Assembly: GCF_023273855.1 (NCBI RefSeq)
Contig: NZ_CP096884.1
Span: 1,984,001 to 2,048,000 of the forward strand
Length of the DNA: 64,000 bases
Source of the DNA: Seonamhaeicola sp. ML3
GTDB lineage: Bacteria; Bacteroidota; Bacteroidia; Flavobacteriales; Flavobacteriaceae
Reading direction: 5' to 3'
Numbering within the stretch: position 1 is the first letter of the stretch; each line of letters starts with the position of its first letter. A program made the position numbers and the translations under genes. Positions 16,909 through 26,338 of this stretch are shown here, piece after piece. The notes under the pieces were generated by a model that was given only the letters and a program-made list of their open reading frames with translations, ran no database searches and was not told the origin of the DNA.

Positions 16909-16943
16909 TTACAAAAAAACATAACATATCAAAAATTAAAGAC

Positions 16944-17876
16944 ATGAAAGTAACAGTAGTTGGAGCAGGAGCAGTAGGAGCAAGTTGTGCGGAGTATATC
17001 GCCATTAAAGATTTTGCATCAGAAGTAGTTCTATTAGACATTAAAGAAGGTTATGCAGAAGGTAAAGCCATGGACTTAATGCAAACAGCATCATTAAATG
17101 GTTTTGACACTAAGATAACTGGTGTTACAAACGATTATAGTAAAACTGCTGGTAGCGATATTTGTGTTATCACTTCTGGTATTCCAAGAAAACCTGGTAT
17201 GACTCGTGAGGAGTTAATAGGTATTAATGCTGGAATTGTAAAATCGGTATCTTCAAGTTTAATTGAATTTTCTCCAGAAACAATAATCATTGTGGTAAGT
17301 AACCCAATGGATACGATGACTTATTTAGTGCACCAATCTACAGATTTACCTAAAAATAAAATTATTGGAATGGGCGGAGCTTTAGATTCTGCACGTTTTA
17401 AATACAGATTAGCAGAAGCTCTAGAAGCTCCTATTAGTGATGTAGACGGGATGGTAATTGGTGGTCACAGTGATACAGGAATGGTGCCACTAACTAGCCA
17501 TGCGACAAGAAATAGTATCAAGGTATCTGAGTTTTTGAGCGAAGAAAGGTTAGAGCAAGTTGCAGCCGATACTAAAGTTGGTGGAGCTACTTTAACAAAA
17601 TTATTAGGAACTTCTGCTTGGTACGCACCAGGTGCTGCGGTTAGCGGTTTAGTTCAAGCTATTGCATGTGATCAAAAGAAAATCTATCCATGTTCTACGT
17701 TGTTAGATGGTGAATACGGATTAGAAGATATCTGTATAGGTGTACCTGTAGTATTGGGGAAAAATGGTATCGAAAAAATCGTTGATATCCCATTAAGTGA
17801 TGCCGAAAAAGCACATATGCAGGCAAGTGCAGAAGGTGTTAGAAAAACCAATGGTTTATTAAATGTAGAGGCCTAA
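16944..17876 (+). CDS. mdh: Malate dehydrogenase
   Basis: NAD-dependent oxidation of malate to oxaloacetate in the TCA cycle, cytoplasmic, 310 aa. It belongs to the lactate-dehydrogenase-like malate dehydrogenases: the dinucleotide loop GAGAVG at residues 7-12, LLDIKEG placing an Asp for NAD selectivity, and the substrate loop GIPRKPGMTREELI with Arg residues. NPMD carries the conserved Asn, and the catalytic His is in GGHSDTGMVPL (H175). It is single-gene, with its own promoter, structured leader and terminator. Lactate dehydrogenase is excluded by the Met-Thr-Arg loop. Confidence 0.95.
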   Translation: MKVTVVGAGAVGASCAEYIAIKDFASEVVLLDIKEGYAEGKAMDLMQTASLNGFDTKITGVTNDYSKTAGSDICVITSGIPRKPGMTREELIGINAGIVKSVSSSLIEFSPETIIIVVSNPMDTMTYLVHQSTDLPKNKIIGMGGALDSARFKYRLAEALEAPISDVDGMVIGGHSDTGMVPLTSHATRNSIKVSEFLSEERLEQVAADTKVGGATLTKLLGTSAWYAPGAAVSGLVQAIACDQKKIYPCSTLLDGEYGLEDICIGVPVVLGKNGIEKIVDIPLSDAEKAHMQASAEGVRKTNGLLNVEA

Positions 17877-17901
17877 TATACCTTATTCATATAATCATTT
17901 T

Positions 17902-17930
17902 AAAGACTGTAGCAATACAGTCTTTTTTTT
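17902..17930 (+). terminator. Terminator of mdh
   Basis: AAAGACTGTA and TACAGTCTTT pair perfectly around GCAA and run into eight T. The T tract adjoins a TATATTTG box. Confidence 0.9.
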
Positions 17931-17938
17931 TATATTTG
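17931..17938 (+). promoter_or_regulatory. -7 element overlapping the start region of the 17943 gene
   Basis: TATATTTG matches TAnnTTTG but ends only 4 bases before the ATG. If it is used, the mRNA would be leaderless or nearly so. No -33 TTG is present. Confidence 0.4.
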
Positions 17939-17942
17939 GCGC

Positions 17943-18557
17943 ATGAACGCAAAATGGTACTTTAGTACATTAATAATAGCATTAACACTTCTTGGTGTTT
18001 GCCAGAAACAAGATCCTGTGGCTAATCAGGAGATTGTTATGGAGTTTATTGATGTACAAATAACTGAAGAAGACGTTCAGGAAGCCATTGCCGATATAAA
18101 AGTCCGACTTTTAGATGTTGGAGCAAGTAACATTAAAGTTCAAGAAGCCAAAGGTGGTACTTTAAAAATCACTTACCATAGCGATGTTAATGTTACCAGC
18201 ATAAAGCAAATCCTTTCAAAAGACAGTCATCTAGTACTCGAATATGCTTCTAGTCATTCAAGTAAAGACTCACGTCCATCTGATGATACTTCAGATTACA
18301 ATTTAGATGTTTACGAAATAAAACAAGGTACCGAGTCTTCGAATTTAGGTGGTGGGAAATATGTTTTAGAAGTTAAATATGATTACGAAAGGTTTACAAA
18401 TCCAAATGTTTACTTCCCGTTTATTAATCAAGTAACTTGTAAACTCAACCATTCCATAAAAACGGCTTACAAAGTCAACAGAAAGATTGCTGTTGCAATA
18501 GATAATACTTCACATAAAGAACCCGAAGTTAGAGCTGGACCTAACTCTAACTGCTAA
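17943..18557 (+). CDS. Exported protein resembling a SecD P1 segment
   Basis: A 204-residue protein of unknown function with a hydrophobic N-terminus (FSTLIIALTLLGV), followed by Cys-20 in a poor lipobox. Residues about 45-95 (IADIKVRLLDVGASNIKVQE, LKITY, then DSHLVLEYAS) follow the pattern of the SecD P1 region. In the SecDF encoded next door that region reads LRKRIDGLGVTSPNIQR, ILIELPG, then AQLQFWDA. The likeness is my reading by eye. The gene lies between mdh and secDF on the same strand. The C-terminal half includes YDYERFTNPNVYFPF and ends in Cys. A copied and shrunken SecD domain is possible but unproven. Confidence 0.6.
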   Translation: MNAKWYFSTLIIALTLLGVCQKQDPVANQEIVMEFIDVQITEEDVQEAIADIKVRLLDVGASNIKVQEAKGGTLKITYHSDVNVTSIKQILSKDSHLVLEYASSHSSKDSRPSDDTSDYNLDVYEIKQGTESSNLGGGKYVLEVKYDYERFTNPNVYFPFINQVTCKLNHSIKTAYKVNRKIAVAIDNTSHKEPEVRAGPNSNC

Positions 18558-18645
18558 AATCTATTAGGTGTTTTAATACACCCCAATTTTATCATTTTAA
18601 GAATATGCGTTAATACGCTACAAATCAATTATAATACATAAATAA

Positions 18646-18676
18646 TTGTCAGGTTTTATGGTAAATGATACATTTG
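18646..18676 (+). promoter_or_regulatory. secDF promoter
   Basis: TTG (18646-18648), 20 bases, TACATTTG (18669-18676), close to the Bacteroidota consensus. It is 35 bases before the secDF ATG. Confidence 0.65.
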
Positions 18677-18711
18677 CCCGTTTTAAAATTTGATTATAAA
18701 CTACAATAAGA

Positions 18712-21708
18712 ATGCAAAACAAAGGATTAGTAAAATTATTTGCTTTACTGTTTGGGTTGGTAAGTATCTACCAATTATCATTTACATTTAAGGCAAGCCA
18801 AATTGAAAGCGATGCAGAAGCGCAAGCTATTGAAAAGATAGCTGATACTGAAGAGGACTATCGCGCAAAGAGAAGCCTGGAAGAGGCTAATTATTTAGAA
18901 GAAATAGCAACAGATACCGTATTTAATATTGGTGTTGGAAAATATACCTACAACGAGGTGAAGTCTAAGGCCATGAACCTTGGTCTTGATTTAAAGGGAG
19001 GTATAAACGTTATTCTTCAGGTGTCGGTAAAAGATATCTTAAAAGGATTAGCGAACAATACTAAAGATCCTGTTTTTAATACAGCTATAGATAATGCTTC
19101 CGAAGTACAAAAGAACAGTCAGAATACGTATTTAGAGGATTTCTTTGCCGAGTTCGATAAAATTAAAGGAGATACGAAATTAGCGTCACCCGATATTTTC
19201 TATACTAAAGATCTTGATGGCGAGATTGACGGAAGCATGAGTGATGATGAGGTTAAAACTATCATTCAAAGAAAGATTGATGAGTCTGTTGTGTCTGCTT
19301 TCGAGGTATTACGTAAACGTATCGATGGGTTAGGGGTAACGTCTCCAAATATTCAGCGTTTAGGAAACTCCGGTAGAATTTTAATTGAATTACCGGGGGT
19401 TAAAGATATCGAAAGAGCCGAGCGTAACTTTACTACTATGGCCCAGTTACAATTCTGGGATGCTTACAAAGGGGAGCAATTTTTCAACTTTTTAGGGCAG
19501 GCAAACGAAGTATTAAAGCCACTAGTTGAAACTTCCGAGGAGGTTGCTCAAACAACCGAAAGTGCAGACGCTGAAGATGCTACACAAGAAGATGCTGTTG
19601 ATGAACTTTTAGGAGATGCTACTACAGATTCTACCCAGGTAGCAACCGTTAATCCTTTATTCGATTTGATTAAAGGTGGTGGTTCTCAAGGCGGACCTGT
19701 AATTGCACAGTTCGATATTAAAGACAAGGATTTAGTACTTGAGTACTTAAACAAGAAAGAAGTAAGGGCTTTATTGCCGGCCGAATTACGCTATACTAAG
19801 TTTGCCTTTGGGAAGCCTAAAAAAGATTCAGAGGTTGTTGGTTTGTATGCTTTAGCAGGAAATAGAGAAAACATTCCTCAACTTAGTGGGGCTGTGGTAA
19901 CCGATGCTCGTACAGATTTTGGTCTTACAGGTGAACCTGAAGTAGCAATGCAAATGAATGCAAAAGGTGCTAAAGTATGGGAAAAAATGACTGGTGAGGC
20001 ATATAGTAACAGAAGTCAGATTGCTATTGTTTTAGATGATATTGTATATTCTGCTCCAGGTGTAACTTCTGGACCAATTGCTGGCGGACGTTCATCTATT
20101 TCTGGAGATTTTACGGTTGCAGAAGCAAACGATTTAGCAAACGTATTAAGAGCTGGTAAATTACCTGCATCGGCTGATATTATTTCAAGTGAGGTTGTAG
20201 GACCGTCTTTAGGTCAGGAAGCTATTGATAGCGGTACTATGTCATTTGTTATCGCGTTAATCGTGGTATTACTTTGGATGATTTTCTACTACGGAAAAGC
20301 GGGTGGTATGGCAGATATCGCCATGGCATTGAATATCCTATTAATCTTCGGAATCTTATCAGGTCTTGGAGCTGTATTAACTTTACCTGGTATTGCGGGT
20401 ATTGTATTGACCATTGGTATGTCTGTAGATGCAAACGTACTTATATTTGAGCGTATTCGAGAGGAGTTAGCCAAAGGTAAAGGTCAAAAAGAAGCTATTA
20501 AAGACGGTTTTGGTAATGCCTTATCATCTATTTTAGATGCTAATATTACTACAGGTTTAACGGCACTTATTTTATTTGTGTTTGGTACAGGTCCAATAAA
20601 AGGATTCGCAACGACCTTATTAATCGGTATTGGTACGTCGTTATTTACTGCTATTTTCATTACAAGACTGTTAATAGACTGGTATGTAAATAAAGGTGGT
20701 GTGCTAAACTTTTCAACGCCAATTACAAAGAACTTGTTTAGAAACATCAATATCGAGTTCTTAAAGAAGCGTAAAGTTGCCTTTATCATATCTGGTGTGT
20801 TTATCGCTTTAAGTTTAGGGTCTTTATTCACTAATGGTTTAGATCAAGGTGTAGATTTTGTTGGAGGTAGAACTTATCAAGTGCGTTTTGCTCATGATGT
20901 TAACGCCTCTGAAATCGCTAATGAATTATCTAAACCAGAATTTTTAACAAGTGCAGAAGCTAAAACATTTGGTACTACAAACCAGTTAAAGATTACAACA
21001 AAATATAAGGTAAACGAAAGTGGAGCAGAGGTTGATGCTGATATCAAAGAAAGATTGTACAACGGTTTACAATCGTATTTAGAAGGTGTTTCTATCGAGC
21101 AGTTCTTAGATCTTTCTGATGATACAAAACAAGTTGGTTTGTTAAAGTCTGATAAAGTGAGTCCAACCATAGCCGATGATATTAAACAAGCATCAGTTTG
21201 GGCAGTTTTGGGATCGTTGATTGTGGTGTTCCTTTATATCTTAATTCGTTTTAAGCGTTGGCAATATTCACTTGGTGCTGTTGTGGCAGTATTCCATGAT
21301 GTATTGATTGTGTTAGGTATCTTCTCATTAACATATAAATTTATGCCATTCAACATGGAGATTAACCAAGCATTTATTGCAGCTATCTTAACGGTTATTG
21401 GTTACTCGCTGAATGATACCGTGGTTGTATTCGATAGAATTCGTGAGTTCTTTAATGAGCACACCAGCTGGAAATTTGACCGTGTGGTAAATTCGTCTTT
21501 AAGTAGTACATTAAGTAGGACATTAAATACATCGTTAACTACCTTGGTCGTATTATTAGCCATCTTTATTTTTGGAGGTGATTCTATTAGAGGATTCATG
21601 TTTGCATTAATAGTTGGTGTGATTGTGGGTACTTACTCATCATTATTTATTGCAACACCAATCATGTACGATACGGTGAACAAATTAGATGACAATAAGA
21701 AGAAGTAA
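18712..21708 (+). CDS. secDF: Protein translocase SecDF fusion
   Basis: A 998-residue fusion of SecD and SecF, which use the proton-motive force to aid export through SecYEG. The N-terminal helix is followed by the conserved LGLDLKGGINVILQV motif (near residue 85). The periplasmic P1 domain is interrupted by an acidic, Ala/Thr-rich stretch (about residues 275-315) not seen in the core fold. The SecD membrane part carries GMSVDANVLIFERIREE. The SecF half starts at about residue 680, with GVDFVGGRTYQVRF and the membrane signature IGYSLNDTVVVFDRIRE. Twelve helices are expected. It ends in a Lys-rich tail before a strong terminator. Confidence 0.96.
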   Translation: MQNKGLVKLFALLFGLVSIYQLSFTFKASQIESDAEAQAIEKIADTEEDYRAKRSLEEANYLEEIATDTVFNIGVGKYTYNEVKSKAMNLGLDLKGGINVILQVSVKDILKGLANNTKDPVFNTAIDNASEVQKNSQNTYLEDFFAEFDKIKGDTKLASPDIFYTKDLDGEIDGSMSDDEVKTIIQRKIDESVVSAFEVLRKRIDGLGVTSPNIQRLGNSGRILIELPGVKDIERAERNFTTMAQLQFWDAYKGEQFFNFLGQANEVLKPLVETSEEVAQTTESADAEDATQEDAVDELLGDATTDSTQVATVNPLFDLIKGGGSQGGPVIAQFDIKDKDLVLEYLNKKEVRALLPAELRYTKFAFGKPKKDSEVVGLYALAGNRENIPQLSGAVVTDARTDFGLTGEPEVAMQMNAKGAKVWEKMTGEAYSNRSQIAIVLDDIVYSAPGVTSGPIAGGRSSISGDFTVAEANDLANVLRAGKLPASADIISSEVVGPSLGQEAIDSGTMSFVIALIVVLLWMIFYYGKAGGMADIAMALNILLIFGILSGLGAVLTLPGIAGIVLTIGMSVDANVLIFERIREELAKGKGQKEAIKDGFGNALSSILDANITTGLTALILFVFGTGPIKGFATTLLIGIGTSLFTAIFITRLLIDWYVNKGGVLNFSTPITKNLFRNINIEFLKKRKVAFIISGVFIALSLGSLFTNGLDQGVDFVGGRTYQVRFAHDVNASEIANELSKPEFLTSAEAKTFGTTNQLKITTKYKVNESGAEVDADIKERLYNGLQSYLEGVSIEQFLDLSDDTKQVGLLKSDKVSPTIADDIKQASVWAVLGSLIVVFLYILIRFKRWQYSLGAVVAVFHDVLIVLGIFSLTYKFMPFNMEINQAFIAAILTVIGYSLNDTVVVFDRIREFFNEHTSWKFDRVVNSSLSSTLSRTLNTSLTTLVVLLAIFIFGGDSIRGFMFALIVGVIVGTYSSLFIATPIMYDTVNKLDDNKKK

Positions 21709-21727
21709 ACTTTCAATAACTTCCAGT

Positions 21728-21768
21728 AAAAAAAGCCTATCAACATATGTTGATAGGCTTTTTTTTAA
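21728..21768 (+). terminator. Terminator of secDF
   Basis: AAGCCTATCAACA and TGTTGATAGGCTT form a long, near-palindromic stem flanked by A and T tracts, so it could act in both directions. Confidence 0.9.
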
Positions 21769-22198
21769 TTTGATTAATTGTATAATAAACCCGATGATAA
21801 GTGATGTTATTATTTATCTGACGATTAATATTGAAACTGAACGAATATTTAATAATTCATAGCAATGGTACAGAAGTATTTTTCTTATTTTTGAATTATA
21901 GCAAAAAGTAATTTAAAATTTGATTTTTAAAGCATTAAATTTAGTGCTTGTTCTTTAAGCGGTTTTCTCCCTCTGTTAGCCAAAATTCAAAAATCAGGCA
22001 ATTACTAATTGATGTGATTAAAAGATTAAAGGTGGTCACACCTTATATCAAAAAGCTATCTAATTACTACATAAAGGTATTCTAGTTATACTCAAGACTG
22101 TTTCATAATGTAGATTGAAGTTTTTTGTAAAGACATTTTTTAGTTAGTTTTAATAATAGTCATGTAGTAGATAGGTTTTAACATTAATATTTTAATTA
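21769..22198. other. Intergenic region upstream of the acyltransferase gene
   Basis: No ORF or RNA gene recognised. It has one TAnnTTTG box (TATTTTTG, 21886-21893), about 300 bases before the next ATG, and one short stem (AAGGTG with CACCTT near 22032-22047). The sequence is AT-rich throughout. Confidence 0.45.
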
Positions 22199-23173
22199 AT
22201 GCATAGGAGAATTATAAGCATCGATATTTTAAAATTTATCGCTGCTATACTTATAACGAATTCACATTTGGATATTCTCTATCCCAATGATGATTATGCA
22301 ACTGGGGGAGCCATAGGTAATGCCCTTTTCTTTTTCTGTTCGGGATTTACTATCTTTTTAAAGCCTGTTGGTCGTTTTGATAATTTCTACAAAAGGAGGA
22401 TTAGTAGAATATTTCCAACAGTATTTACATGGGCACTTCTGGCCTACACATGTTTTAATGAAAAAGAGAATATTTTTTATATACTTTTTTATGGCAGTGG
22501 ATGGTTCATATCTTGTATTATGGTGCATTATGTACTTCTTTATTTTGTTAAAAAGTTTCTTTCTAAGTATTTAGTCCATGTGTTTCTAAGCTTTTTGATA
22601 GCTGTACTTTCCTTTGTGTTTTGGTGTTGTTTTAGTCAAACAGATTACAGTAGTTATTCATTATATGCTGATGTTTACGTTTTTAGGTGGGTATATTATT
22701 TCCTTTTTGTTTTACTAGGGGCTATATCAGCAACTTACAGAAGGAATCAAGTGTGTAATTTTAAGTTGAATATTCTCAAGCTTTTAGGGTTATTTGTTTT
22801 ATTTTACGGTCTATTGTTTTTGGCAAGGGAGAATGTGTTTTTTAATAAAATACAGGTTGTATCTTTATTTCCCCTTCTTGGTATAACCTTTTATTTCCAT
22901 AAAGTAGTAAGCTCAAGTAGTGTAAAGAGGTTTTATGATAGAAAAATACCAAGATTGATCATTAGAACTATAGGTGGTCTTTGTCTTGAGATATACTTAA
23001 TACAAAAGTACCTGATATTTGATTCTTTAAATAACATATTTCCTGCCAACATAATAATAGTCTTTTTAGTCATAATCCTTGGCGCTTACATTTTAAGGAC
23101 TCTATCTAGGATAATGTCGCAAATCTTCAGGGATCAAGATTTTGATTGGAAAGCTGTATTTAACTTGTATTAA
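22199..23173 (+). CDS. Acyltransferase 3 family membrane protein
   Basis: A 324-residue integral membrane protein with about ten hydrophobic segments. The N-terminal RIISIDILKFIAAILITNSHLD matches the first helix of the acyltransferase 3 (OafA/WecH-like) family, with the active-site-type His after it, and RRISRIFPTVFTW fits the conserved R-R-x-R-x-x-P motif of the second helix region. Such enzymes O-acylate polysaccharides or lipids from the cytoplasmic side. It is isolated, without other polysaccharide genes nearby, and shorter than the usual 350-380 residues. It is AT-rich and Phe-rich relative to its neighbours. It converges closely (14 bases) with the DUF192 gene. Confidence 0.82.
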   Translation: MHRRIISIDILKFIAAILITNSHLDILYPNDDYATGGAIGNALFFFCSGFTIFLKPVGRFDNFYKRRISRIFPTVFTWALLAYTCFNEKENIFYILFYGSGWFISCIMVHYVLLYFVKKFLSKYLVHVFLSFLIAVLSFVFWCCFSQTDYSSYSLYADVYVFRWVYYFLFVLLGAISATYRRNQVCNFKLNILKLLGLFVLFYGLLFLARENVFFNKIQVVSLFPLLGITFYFHKVVSSSSVKRFYDRKIPRLIIRTIGGLCLEIYLIQKYLIFDSLNNIFPANIIIVFLVIILGAYILRTLSRIMSQIFRDQDFDWKAVFNLY

Positions 23174-23187
23174 GCCTATTGGTTTTT

Positions 23188-23667
23188 TTAAAACTTGGTA
23201 AAATCAATGCTATCCCCAACTAAAAGTCTCCAAGTATCAACCATGCCAGCATTAACTTCTAGGACATATTTGGCAGGAGCGTTGGATGGTAACGAGCTTT
23301 CATCGAAAGGTTTTGCATTTTTCTGAAAACTCACAATGGTTTTTTTAGCATTAATAAAGATGAGGTCTAAAGGGATTTTCGTGTTTTTCATGTAGAAAGA
23401 ACGCGGACTTTCATCCTCAAAAACGAATAGCATGCCGTGGTTTACTTTCATTTCACTTCGGTACATAAGCCCTGTTTGAATTTCGAAAGGGGTATCGGCT
23501 ATTTCAATATCAATTACAACTTTTGTAGAGTCACTCTTAATCTTATGAATTGTAAGTTCGCCTTCTTTTTTAAAGGTGACTTCTGTTTGCGTAATAACTT
23601 TTTTGTTGTCTTTACAGGCTGAGAGACATATTATAAAATAGCAAGAAAGTAAAACAATATAGCGCAT
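23188..23667 (-). CDS. DUF192 family lipoprotein
   Basis: A 159-residue protein whose signal peptide ends in CLSAC (a lipobox). Residues about 45-155 are a DUF192 domain, with IADTPFEIQTGLMYRSEMKVNHGMLFVF, then SFYMKNTKIPLDLIFIN and a late VLEVNAG. Members are small beta-barrel proteins of unknown function, often exported. Its ATG shares one base with the stop codon of lgt (TAATG), so the two are translationally coupled. It is the final gene of the lgt unit. Confidence 0.88.
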   Translation of the reverse strand: MRYIVLLSCYFIICLSACKDNKKVITQTEVTFKKEGELTIHKIKSDSTKVVIDIEIADTPFEIQTGLMYRSEMKVNHGMLFVFEDESPRSFYMKNTKIPLDLIFINAKKTIVSFQKNAKPFDESSLPSNAPAKYVLEVNAGMVDTWRLLVGDSIDFTKF

Positions 23668-24602
23668 TAATTTACTGATGCCTTCTTGGGTTTAAATACA
23701 AACATAAAATATAGACCAATAAGAATAAACGGTATGCTTAACCATTGCCCAGTTTGTAGTCCGAACCAGTTTATGTATTCTTTTCCTTGAGGTTCTTTAA
23801 CAAATTCTACGATAAAACGTACTGTCCAGAGCAGAATTAAAAATAGTCCAAATAAGAATCCAGTTTGGTCTTTTTTAGTGGTTTTAGAGTAGAAATACCA
23901 AAGGATGATGAATACAAAAATATAACTGAATGATTCGTATAATTGGGCGGGGTGTCGGTAAGGTACTTTTTCTAGTAACGAAGCAAATTCAGGATTCTCT
24001 GTTACGGCATTATAGGCCTTCTGAACATCTCTAATTCCTGTAAGCTGTGTGATTTGACTCTTATAGTAATGATCTTGAATAAACCTTACACCCAAAGCAA
24101 AATCTCCAGATTTTCTACCGATAATTTCAGAGTTAATAAAGTTGCCTATTCTAATAAATACAGCTCCAGAGGCCACTGCAATTACAATTCTATCCAATAT
24201 CCAAAGTAGCGATTTATATTTGTATTTTTTGCGATATAGGTACATGCCTAATATGATGCCTATTGCCGCACCATGGCTGGCCAGCCCTTGAAACCCCGTA
24301 AACTCTATACCATCTTTAAAGCTAAAAGGGAGGAAAATACTCCAGAAATCTTGTGATATTAACTCTCTCTGGTAGAATAAAACATGGCCAAGTCGAGCGC
24401 CTAACATAGTGGCTAGAACTGTGTAAATAAACAATGGGTCTAAGTAGTCGAGTGAAACTTTTTCTTTGGTGAATATACGTTTCATGATATACCACCCTGC
24501 AATGAATGCTATAACCCACATAAGGCTGTAAAAATGCAATTTAAAATTACCAACAATATCAATACCTGTTACCGGGTTCCAGTCATATTTTAATGCATGC
24601 AT
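23667..24602 (-). CDS. lgt: Prolipoprotein diacylglyceryl transferase
   Basis: Integral inner-membrane enzyme (311 aa) that moves diacylglycerol from phosphatidylglycerol to the lipobox Cys of prolipoproteins, the first step in lipoprotein maturation. The Lgt motifs are visible: GLASHGAAIGIILGMYLY (essential His), FIRIGNFINSEIIGRKSG (the GNFxNxExxGR signature) and RHPAQLYE near the end of the soluble head. At least seven membrane segments are seen. The many lipoproteins in this window are its substrates. It is coupled to the DUF192 gene and lies after a PPIase/gldI cluster. Confidence 0.95.
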   Translation of the reverse strand: MHALKYDWNPVTGIDIVGNFKLHFYSLMWVIAFIAGWYIMKRIFTKEKVSLDYLDPLFIYTVLATMLGARLGHVLFYQRELISQDFWSIFLPFSFKDGIEFTGFQGLASHGAAIGIILGMYLYRKKYKYKSLLWILDRIVIAVASGAVFIRIGNFINSEIIGRKSGDFALGVRFIQDHYYKSQITQLTGIRDVQKAYNAVTENPEFASLLEKVPYRHPAQLYESFSYIFVFIILWYFYSKTTKKDQTGFLFGLFLILLWTVRFIVEFVKEPQGKEYINWFGLQTGQWLSIPFILIGLYFMFVFKPKKASVN

Positions 24603-24668
24603 GTGTTTACTTTTGATTTGTAAATATAAGTGTTTGGCGTAACTTAAGTGTTAAAAAATCATGTTGGT

Positions 24669-25796
24669 TTATTCTACTAATTCTATAACTTCAACTTCAA
24701 AAATTAAGTTAGCTTTTGGAGGGATGCCTCTGTTTCCAGCTTCACCATAAGCTAGATGATATGGTAAAAACAAGGTAGCTTTGTCCCCTACACGCAATTG
24801 TTTTAGCCCTTCTTTAAATCCAGGAATCATTTGCGCGTCTGGACCAATATCTGCGATTATAGGCTGGTATCCATTGGCATTTTTTCGTCTTTCATTTACG
24901 GCGCCTAGGGCATTAGCAATGTCAAGACTGCTTGTTTGAAGTAATGCGCCATTTTCGAAATACACGGCGTAATGTGTTTTTACCTGACCATTTTCTGGAA
25001 GTTTTTCACCTTCACCTATTTCGGAAATATAATATTGTAAGCCCGATGCTAATTTGATTGCTTCTGCTTTTTGTTTCTTGAATTTTTCTTGAGTTGCTCT
25101 TAAAATCGCTTCAGCTTTTTCTTTTTCAGCTTTTTCTCGGTTAGCTTCCTCTATAAAGTGATTTTTAAAAATTTTGGGAGCATCAAATTTTTTTGCGTCT
25201 TTTCCCTTTCTTATAATATTTACCTCTTCAATTATTACGTCTTCAACAGGTCTGTTTAATCCACTTGTTTTAACGTTAGATATACTATCTTGAATATTCA
25301 ACCCTATAACTAACTCTCCAAAAACAGTATAACCTTTGTCGAGGTGGGGTCGAGGTACTTCAGTAATATAAAATTGACTGCCATTGGTGTCCGGACCACT
25401 ATTGGCCATTGCTAAAATGCCAGGTTTATCGTGTTTTAGGTCTGGGTGAGTTTCATTTTTAAATCGGTAACCAGGATTTCCGGAGCCATTACCTTTTGGG
25501 TCTCCGCCCTGAATCATAAACGAGTCTATTACCCTGTGGAAAATAAGACCATTGTAAAACTTTTTATCTTTATAAGCCTCGTCTACCATGGTGTTGGTAC
25601 CTTCTGCTAAAGCTACAAAGTTAGCTACAGTGATAGGGGTTTTATCGAACGCTAATTGCGCTACCATAGTTCCCATAGAGGTTTTGATTTCTGCATATAA
25701 ACCGTCCTCGAGATCGTTATACTGGCTTTTGCAAGAAGCGGTGAAAAGCATTAAAACAAGAAATGAAATCTGTGTAATTTTCTTGAAAAATATCAT
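24669..25796 (-). CDS. Dual cyclophilin-FKBP peptidyl-prolyl isomerase lipoprotein
   Basis: A 375-residue envelope lipoprotein (signal peptide ending FTASC) with two unrelated prolyl isomerase domains. Residues about 30-195 are a cyclophilin with FHRVIDSFMIQGGDPKGNGSG and MANSGPDTNGSQFYIT, including the catalytic Arg and Gln. A charged coiled-coil linker follows (about 205-245, rich in Lys, Glu and Ala). Residues about 245-375 are an FKBP domain ending in LRVGDKATLFLPYHLAYGE and IPPKANLIFEVEVIELVE. It lies 5 bases after the gldI stop, so the two isomerases are probably made together to fold exported proteins. Confidence 0.93.
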   Translation of the reverse strand: MIFFKKITQISFLVLMLFTASCKSQYNDLEDGLYAEIKTSMGTMVAQLAFDKTPITVANFVALAEGTNTMVDEAYKDKKFYNGLIFHRVIDSFMIQGGDPKGNGSGNPGYRFKNETHPDLKHDKPGILAMANSGPDTNGSQFYITEVPRPHLDKGYTVFGELVIGLNIQDSISNVKTSGLNRPVEDVIIEEVNIIRKGKDAKKFDAPKIFKNHFIEEANREKAEKEKAEAILRATQEKFKKQKAEAIKLASGLQYYISEIGEGEKLPENGQVKTHYAVYFENGALLQTSSLDIANALGAVNERRKNANGYQPIIADIGPDAQMIPGFKEGLKQLRVGDKATLFLPYHLAYGEAGNRGIPPKANLIFEVEVIELVE

Positions 25797-25801
25797 TTGT
25801 T

Positions 25802-26338
25802 TTATTGTTTTTTTGTGATTGAATTCACTGTTACCTCACAAATTAAAGGAACATTAGTGCCAATTTTATTATTATCCCCATAATAACCATATGCTTTTTG
25901 AGATGGGAATAAAAAGGTAATTGTTTCTCCAGTTTTCATGAGTTTTAAACCCTCTCGTAGGCCAGTAAAAAGTTCTTGTTGGTCCATGGTGTAGTCTTGG
26001 GTGCTAATATCAGATTTTGAATAAATAAGATTACCGTTCAAGTTTTTTACACTGTAATTGTAGTTTACGATATCTCCAAATACGGGTGTTCTTAGAGTGT
26101 CCGAGTCAATTTTGGTGTTATAGTAGTACCAAAATCCGCTTTCAGAAGTTAGATATTCGTAATTGTTTTTTTTCAAAAGTGCTTCTATGGCCTCTTTTTC
26201 TTTGGTGTTAAGAGCTTTATTTCTAGCTATAGATTCATTTATAAATGAACCAGATTTTGAAGAAATCGGTCTTCTGGCCTCAGGTGTTTTGCATCCCAAA
26301 ACGACCAAGAGTAGGGCTAGGGAAAGTAATTTATTCAT
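25802..26338 (-). CDS. gldI: Gliding motility-associated peptidyl-prolyl isomerase GldI
   Basis: A 178-residue lipoprotein (signal peptide ending VVLGC, C16) with a C-terminal FKBP-type domain. The order and length match GldI: NESIARNKALNTKEKEAIEALL, then YEYLTSESGFWYYY, GDIVNYNYSVKNLNG and FPSQKAYGYYGD. In Flavobacterium GldI is needed for gliding, which itself depends on the type IX secretion system, and it probably helps fold that machinery in the periplasm. It overlaps nrnA by 8 bases and precedes the dual-domain PPIase. The call agrees with the type IX sorting tail seen at 58589. Confidence 0.88.
   Translation of the reverse strand: MNKLLSLALLLVVLGCKTPEARRPISSKSGSFINESIARNKALNTKEKEAIEALLKKNNYEYLTSESGFWYYYNTKIDSDTLRTPVFGDIVNYNYSVKNLNGNLIYSKSDISTQDYTMDQQELFTGLREGLKLMKTGETITFLFPSQKAYGYYGDNNKIGTNVPLICEVTVNSITKKQ

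Noticed and set aside
21769-22198. Possible small RNA gene
   Set aside because: One isolated -7 box and a 6-bp stem without a terminator are not enough to support it.
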